DNA of 36,408 nucleotides. Source: JBHFEI01 sp041928815. GTDB lineage: Bacteria; Pseudomonadota; Alphaproteobacteria; Rhizobiales; Rhizobiaceae. The stretch lies in NCBI RefSeq assembly GCF_041928815.1, contig NZ_JBHFEI010000023.1, positions 1 to 36,408 of the forward strand. The letters run 5' to 3'. A model generated the notes under the pieces. It worked only from the letters and a program-made list of their open reading frames with translations, was not told where the DNA came from and did not search any database. Of this stretch, positions 33,417 through 36,408 are shown piece by piece. Position 1 is the stretch's first letter; the number at the start of each line of letters is the position of its first letter. The position numbers were made by a program, and so were the translations under genes.

Positions 33417-33929
33417 CTATGACGAGGCGCGATTGCCTGTCTTGCGTTCGTGGAGTTCCAGGAAGGCGCATCCGCGGGCGGCGATACCGCCGTCGTCGTC
33501 TGCGCCGAGATCCGCCAGAAGGTCCGCGACGGACACCTTGGCGAGTTCTGCGCGATAGGCTTTCTCAGCGTTCAGCATCGCGGCGTTGATCTGGCAGGGC
33601 TTGGTGAAGTAGCGCTGCGGCAGAGGGTTCGGTCCCCGCTGACGGATCTCGGCACAGCGGAAGGCCGGAGCCGGTCCCTCGATTGCCAGGACGATGTCGA
33701 GAAGGCTAATATCCCTCGACGCCTTAGCCAGCCGATATCCACCCTTTGGACCCGGCGTCGTTGCGACGACCCCGGCGCCCGACAGCGCCTGCAGATGCTT
33801 CAAAAGATAGCTCGTCGATACACCGTGGAGTTCGGCGAGTGCTGCTGCAGACAGCACGCCGTCTTCCGAAAGCCCAGCCAGGAATGCCGTGCAGTGGATG
33901 GCTTGCTCTACGCCTTCGCTCAGTTTCAT
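33417..33929 (-). CDS. Rrf2-family transcriptional regulator
   Basis: A 170-residue Rrf2 regulator. The winged helix-turn-helix (AALAELHGVSTSYLLKHLQA) is followed by the wing GPKGGYRLA, the signature of the family. Only two cysteines lie in the region where IscR and NsrR use three (FRCAEI and KPCQIN), so an iron-sulfur cluster would need another ligand, or the protein senses thiol oxidation. GGAG precedes the ATG. It heads the operon with the NAD(P)-binding and cupin genes and probably represses it in response to a redox signal. Confidence 0.92.
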   Translation of the reverse strand: MKLSEGVEQAIHCTAFLAGLSEDGVLSAAALAELHGVSTSYLLKHLQALSGAGVVATTPGPKGGYRLAKASRDISLLDIVLAIEGPAPAFRCAEIRQRGPNPLPQRYFTKPCQINAAMLNAEKAYRAELAKVSVADLLADLGADDDGGIAARGCAFLELHERKTGNRASS

Positions 33930-34062
33930 GGTGCATCTCCAAATCGTAGATATAAATTATCCATGATTAGTTTCGATATCAATCCCGGATTCGTGGGTCT
34001 GAAGTCTGAAATGAGATCAGGAAACGGACCTCCGGCGGCCGGGCGCTTCGTCATAGTGTTGG

Positions 34063-34959
34063 TTATCTGTTCGCAAATTCTCGGGCGGCTTGAATAAACG
34101 CACTGAATGCAGCTGGCGGGTTCTTCCTTCCGGGATAGTACAGCGCCAGAGGAGCCAGCGTCGGCGTCCAGTCCTCCAGGACGCGCACAAGCCTGCCCGC
34201 CGCAATTTCCTCGCGCACGTCCGGCTCCATGACATATCCGAGGCCGACCCCGTTTTGCGCCGCAATATTGACCAGGCTTGGCTCGTCCAACGTTATCGAA
34301 CCCTGAACGTCGATCTGGACGGCGTTCCCGTCCTTCTCAAATTTCCATCGGAAGAGCGCGTTGTTCGGAAGACGGGCGCGGATGCAGCGAAACCGGTAGA
34401 GGTCGGTTGGTACCATCGGCGTGCCATGGTTGCGAAGGAATTCTGGCGACGCGACGACCGCATTGCTGCGCGTCAGGCCTAGAGGCACGGCGATCATATC
34501 AGCCGGGACCAGGTCAGCGGGCCTGAGGCCAAGGTCGAAACCGGCCGCGACGATATCGACAATCCGTCCCTCTGTGACCATGTCGACATGCACCTGGGGA
34601 TAACGCTGCAAGAAGGAGAGGATTAGCGGCTCCATCACTTCCCGAGCTGCCGTCGCAAACGCGTTGATGCGTAGCGTGCCGGTCGGAATTTCCTGAAGGG
34701 ACTGAGCGGCGAGCATCGCATCGTGGATGTCGGTCATCGCTGGGCCGACCCGTTCGACGAAGGTCTTTCCCGCATCGGTCAGCGAGACGCTTCTCGTTGT
34801 CCGGTTGAACAGGCGGATGCCGAGGCGCTGTTCGAGTTTTGCGATGGAATTGCTCAACGCTGTCGTTGAAATCCCGAGATCGAGGGCGGCGGCTCTGAAG
34901 GAGCCCAGGCGGGCGATGCTAAGAACGGCATCAAGGTCAGCAAGAACGGATCGAGTCAT
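34063..34959 (-). CDS. LysR-family transcriptional regulator
   Basis: A 298-residue LysR regulator with the N-terminal helix-turn-helix (ARLGSFRAAALDLGISTTAL then SNSIAKLEQRLGIRLFNRTT) and effector domain (GTLRINAFATAAREVMEPLI; AAGFDLGLRPADLVPADM). AGAGGGAC precedes the ATG. It diverges from the NTF2-like/SDR operon across 138 bp and most likely controls it. Confidence 0.93.
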   Translation of the reverse strand: MTRSVLADLDAVLSIARLGSFRAAALDLGISTTALSNSIAKLEQRLGIRLFNRTTRSVSLTDAGKTFVERVGPAMTDIHDAMLAAQSLQEIPTGTLRINAFATAAREVMEPLILSFLQRYPQVHVDMVTEGRIVDIVAAGFDLGLRPADLVPADMIAVPLGLTRSNAVVASPEFLRNHGTPMVPTDLYRFRCIRARLPNNALFRWKFEKDGNAVQIDVQGSITLDEPSLVNIAAQNGVGLGYVMEPDVREEIAAGRLVRVLEDWTPTLAPLALYYPGRKNPPAAFSAFIQAAREFANR

Positions 34960-35097
34960 TGTCCCTCTTTTCGTGATGTTGCATCCTCTTTTATCCCGCT
35001 TATCCAGTCAATGAGATTGATCTACCTGTCAGTCAGCCGATCTCGAAGGGAGATCGAACAAGAGCCGGATGGCTCAGACAGGACCGGGAGAAATCGA

Positions 35098-35427
35098 ATG
35101 ACAATCAAACTACCCAAAGCAATCGAAGCCTATTTCGAGGCAGACCGGACTGGCAGCCCGAATGCGATCGCGGCCACATTCGCTGAGAACGGGGTCGTCA
35201 AGGACAAGGGGAAGACGCATAAGGGGCGCGAAGCCATTCGCGCGTGGATGGCTGATGAGGCGCAGCAATACAGCTACACCATCGAGCCCTTCTTGATCGC
35301 CACCGAGAACGGAAAGACCCAGGTAACGGCGCACGCGGCTGGCGACTTTCCAGGCAGCCCGATCGATCTGCGGTTCTTCTTTGTCCTTGCAAACGACAAG
35401 GTCGCCGAACTGGAGATCACCGTATGA
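35098..35427 (+). CDS. NTF2/SnoaL-like small protein
   Basis: A 109-residue protein of the SnoaL/NTF2-like fold: an N-terminal helix with AIEAYFEADRTG, the segment ATFAENGVVKDKGKTHKG, and beta strands ending FFFVLANDKVAELEITV. The ATG at 35098 follows GGGAGAAA; the open frame to 35011 has none. Its stop overlaps the SDR start (ATGA). Such proteins act as small isomerases, hydrolases or binding partners. Function unknown here. Confidence 0.88.
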   Translation: MTIKLPKAIEAYFEADRTGSPNAIAATFAENGVVKDKGKTHKGREAIRAWMADEAQQYSYTIEPFLIATENGKTQVTAHAAGDFPGSPIDLRFFFVLANDKVAELEITV

Positions 35428-36203
35428 CACAGTTTTTCGACCTAAAGGACCGTCGCGCCTTGATCACCGGTGGGACTTCGGGTGCAGGCGCTGCAACCGT
35501 GGCGTTGTTCAAGGAGCTCGGCGCCCGCGTGCTGACCACGGCCCGCAAGAAGCCGGAGGACTTCTCCGGCGCGACGTTCGTCGAAGCCGATCTGACGACC
35601 GTGGATGGCGTCCGAACCGTCGTTGACGCCGTCCACCGGGGGCTTGGAGGGCTCGATATCCTTGTAAACGTGCTGGGCGGCTCTTCGGCCCCTTCGGGCG
35701 GTTTTGCAGCGCTGACCGACGAAGAGTGGGAAAAGGAGTTCAACCTCAACTTCTTCCCGGCAGTCAGGCTGGATCGTGCTCTAATCCCCGGCATGGTTGC
35801 CCAGGGAAGTGGGGTCGTCATTCACGTGACCTCGATCCAGAGAAACCTCCCGCTACCGGAAGCGACGACTGGCTACGCTTCAGCCAAGGGCGCGCTTAAC
35901 ACCTACAGCAAGAGCATCTCCAAGGAGGTTTCTCCGAAAGGTGTGCGGGTGGTGCGGGTTTCGCCCGGCTGGATCGCCGATCCAGGCGCAAACGGTCTGG
36001 CCTTGCGCATCGCCGAGCAAGCCGGCATCGAGTACGATGCCGCAGTGCAGGTGATCATGAACTCGCTCGGTGGCATACCGCTCGGGCGGCCGGCAAAACC
36101 GGAAGAGGTCGCCGACCTCATCGCGTTCCTGGCTTCGGACCGCGCGTCGTCCATCACAGGGACTGAACACGTGATCGACGGCGGGACTGTCCCGACCGCT
36201 TGA
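35424..36203 (+). CDS. SDR-family oxidoreductase
   Basis: A 259-residue short-chain dehydrogenase with TGGTSGAG (15-22), Ser137, Tyr151 and Lys155 (YASAK) and C-terminal TGTEHVIDGGTVPTA. NNAG is replaced by NVLG (82-85), so the Asn common in the active site is shifted or lost. Its ATG overlaps the NTF2-like stop by 4 bp, so the two are co-translated. It probably works with the NTF2-like protein under the divergent LysR. Substrate unknown. Confidence 0.92.
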   Translation: MTQFFDLKDRRALITGGTSGAGAATVALFKELGARVLTTARKKPEDFSGATFVEADLTTVDGVRTVVDAVHRGLGGLDILVNVLGGSSAPSGGFAALTDEEWEKEFNLNFFPAVRLDRALIPGMVAQGSGVVIHVTSIQRNLPLPEATTGYASAKGALNTYSKSISKEVSPKGVRVVRVSPGWIADPGANGLALRIAEQAGIEYDAAVQVIMNSLGGIPLGRPAKPEEVADLIAFLASDRASSITGTEHVIDGGTVPTA

Positions 36204-36329
36204 TCTCGCCATCAAATGTTCGCGCAGATCGGCGGGTGCGTCCCACCAGCCGGTCTGCGAGTCGATCTCGCCATGAACACGTGCACGTCTTGTTCTCCTA
36301 CCGTTTCGTGGTTGGAAAACGGGGCCAAT

Positions 36330-36408
36330 ATACTAGGGTCAGGACCTATTAATTTGCAATGAGGCAAGGGGTGTGATTGAGGATGGCAAAGGAATTTGCC
36401 ATGTCTCA
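36330..36408 (+). mobile_element. Possible left end of an insertion sequence, cut by the window
   Basis: After the SDR there is no gene up to the edge. The segment CTAGGGTCAGGACCTATTAA (36333-36352) looks like an insertion-sequence end of the IS5 type to me. A perfect inverted repeat, GGCAAA-GGAA-TTTGCC (36385-36400), follows. A frame MAKEFAMS begins at 36383 and runs off the window. The identification is by impression only. Confidence 0.3.

Noticed and set aside
1..36408. CRISPR arrays, tRNA or rRNA genes, prophage or conjugation genes
   Set aside because: I looked for regularly spaced repeats, RNA gene hallmarks and phage or transfer proteins and saw none; a dedicated tRNA/ncRNA scan was not possible.

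Overview
The window reads as accessory DNA from an alphaproteobacterium, most likely a member of the Rhizobiaceae (Rhizobium/Agrobacterium/Ensifer type). The basis is the high-GC coding style, the dense ribose-type ABC transport and sugar/cyclitol gene content, the many LacI, LysR, AraC and Rrf2 regulators, and remnants of IS3 and IS66 elements. No rRNA, tRNA, CRISPR array or replication origin was recognised.

Left two thirds (about 0.4-24.7 kb): one large catabolic locus, flanked by a decayed IS3 orfA (190-380) and a decayed IS66 tnpA (24.87-25.28 kb). Leftward operon A (7685 to 442) encodes an IolG-like inositol 2-dehydrogenase, a complete ribose-type ABC importer (binding protein, fused double ATPase, permease), two SDR dehydrogenases and LacI regulator 1. 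Leftward operon B (11926 to 8086) encodes an SDR, a second Gfo/Idh/MocA dehydrogenase, a D-2-hydroxyacid dehydrogenase and an HpcH/HpaI aldolase. Rightward operon C (12077-14852) encodes an IolD-type ThDP hydrolase and an SMP-30 lactonase. An IolE-like dehydratase (15812 to 14925) diverges from LacI regulator 2. A second ABC importer (permease, single-domain ATPase, binding protein) and a third Gfo/Idh/MocA dehydrogenase run rightward to 21526. A histidinol-dehydrogenase-family enzyme and an SDR (23669 to 21543) diverge from LacI regulator 3.

How it may work: IolG-, IolE- and IolD-like enzymes are the oxidation, dehydration and ring-opening steps of inositol catabolism. The usual lower pathway (IolB, IolC, IolJ, IolA) is absent here, while a lactonase and a pyruvate-class aldolase sit beside iolD. 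I infer a cyclitol-like substrate and possibly a non-phosphorylating oxidative lower branch; this is untested. Every operon of the locus carries a near-identical palindrome, TTGCATAGCAATGCAA or a variant, in its promoter region, so the whole locus looks like one LacI-controlled regulon. Three of these regions also carry a second palindrome, TGAAA-N3-TTTCA.

Right third (about 25.5-36.2 kb): ordinary small regulator/enzyme units. These are an MFS exporter with a divergent LysR, an aldo/keto reductase, an AraC regulator next to an SDR pseudogene (one nonsense codon and one frameshift), an AhpD-like protein, an Rrf2 / NAD(P)-binding / cupin operon (the cupin is frameshifted), and a LysR divergent from an NTF2-like/SDR pair. 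The extreme right end may be the start of another insertion sequence.
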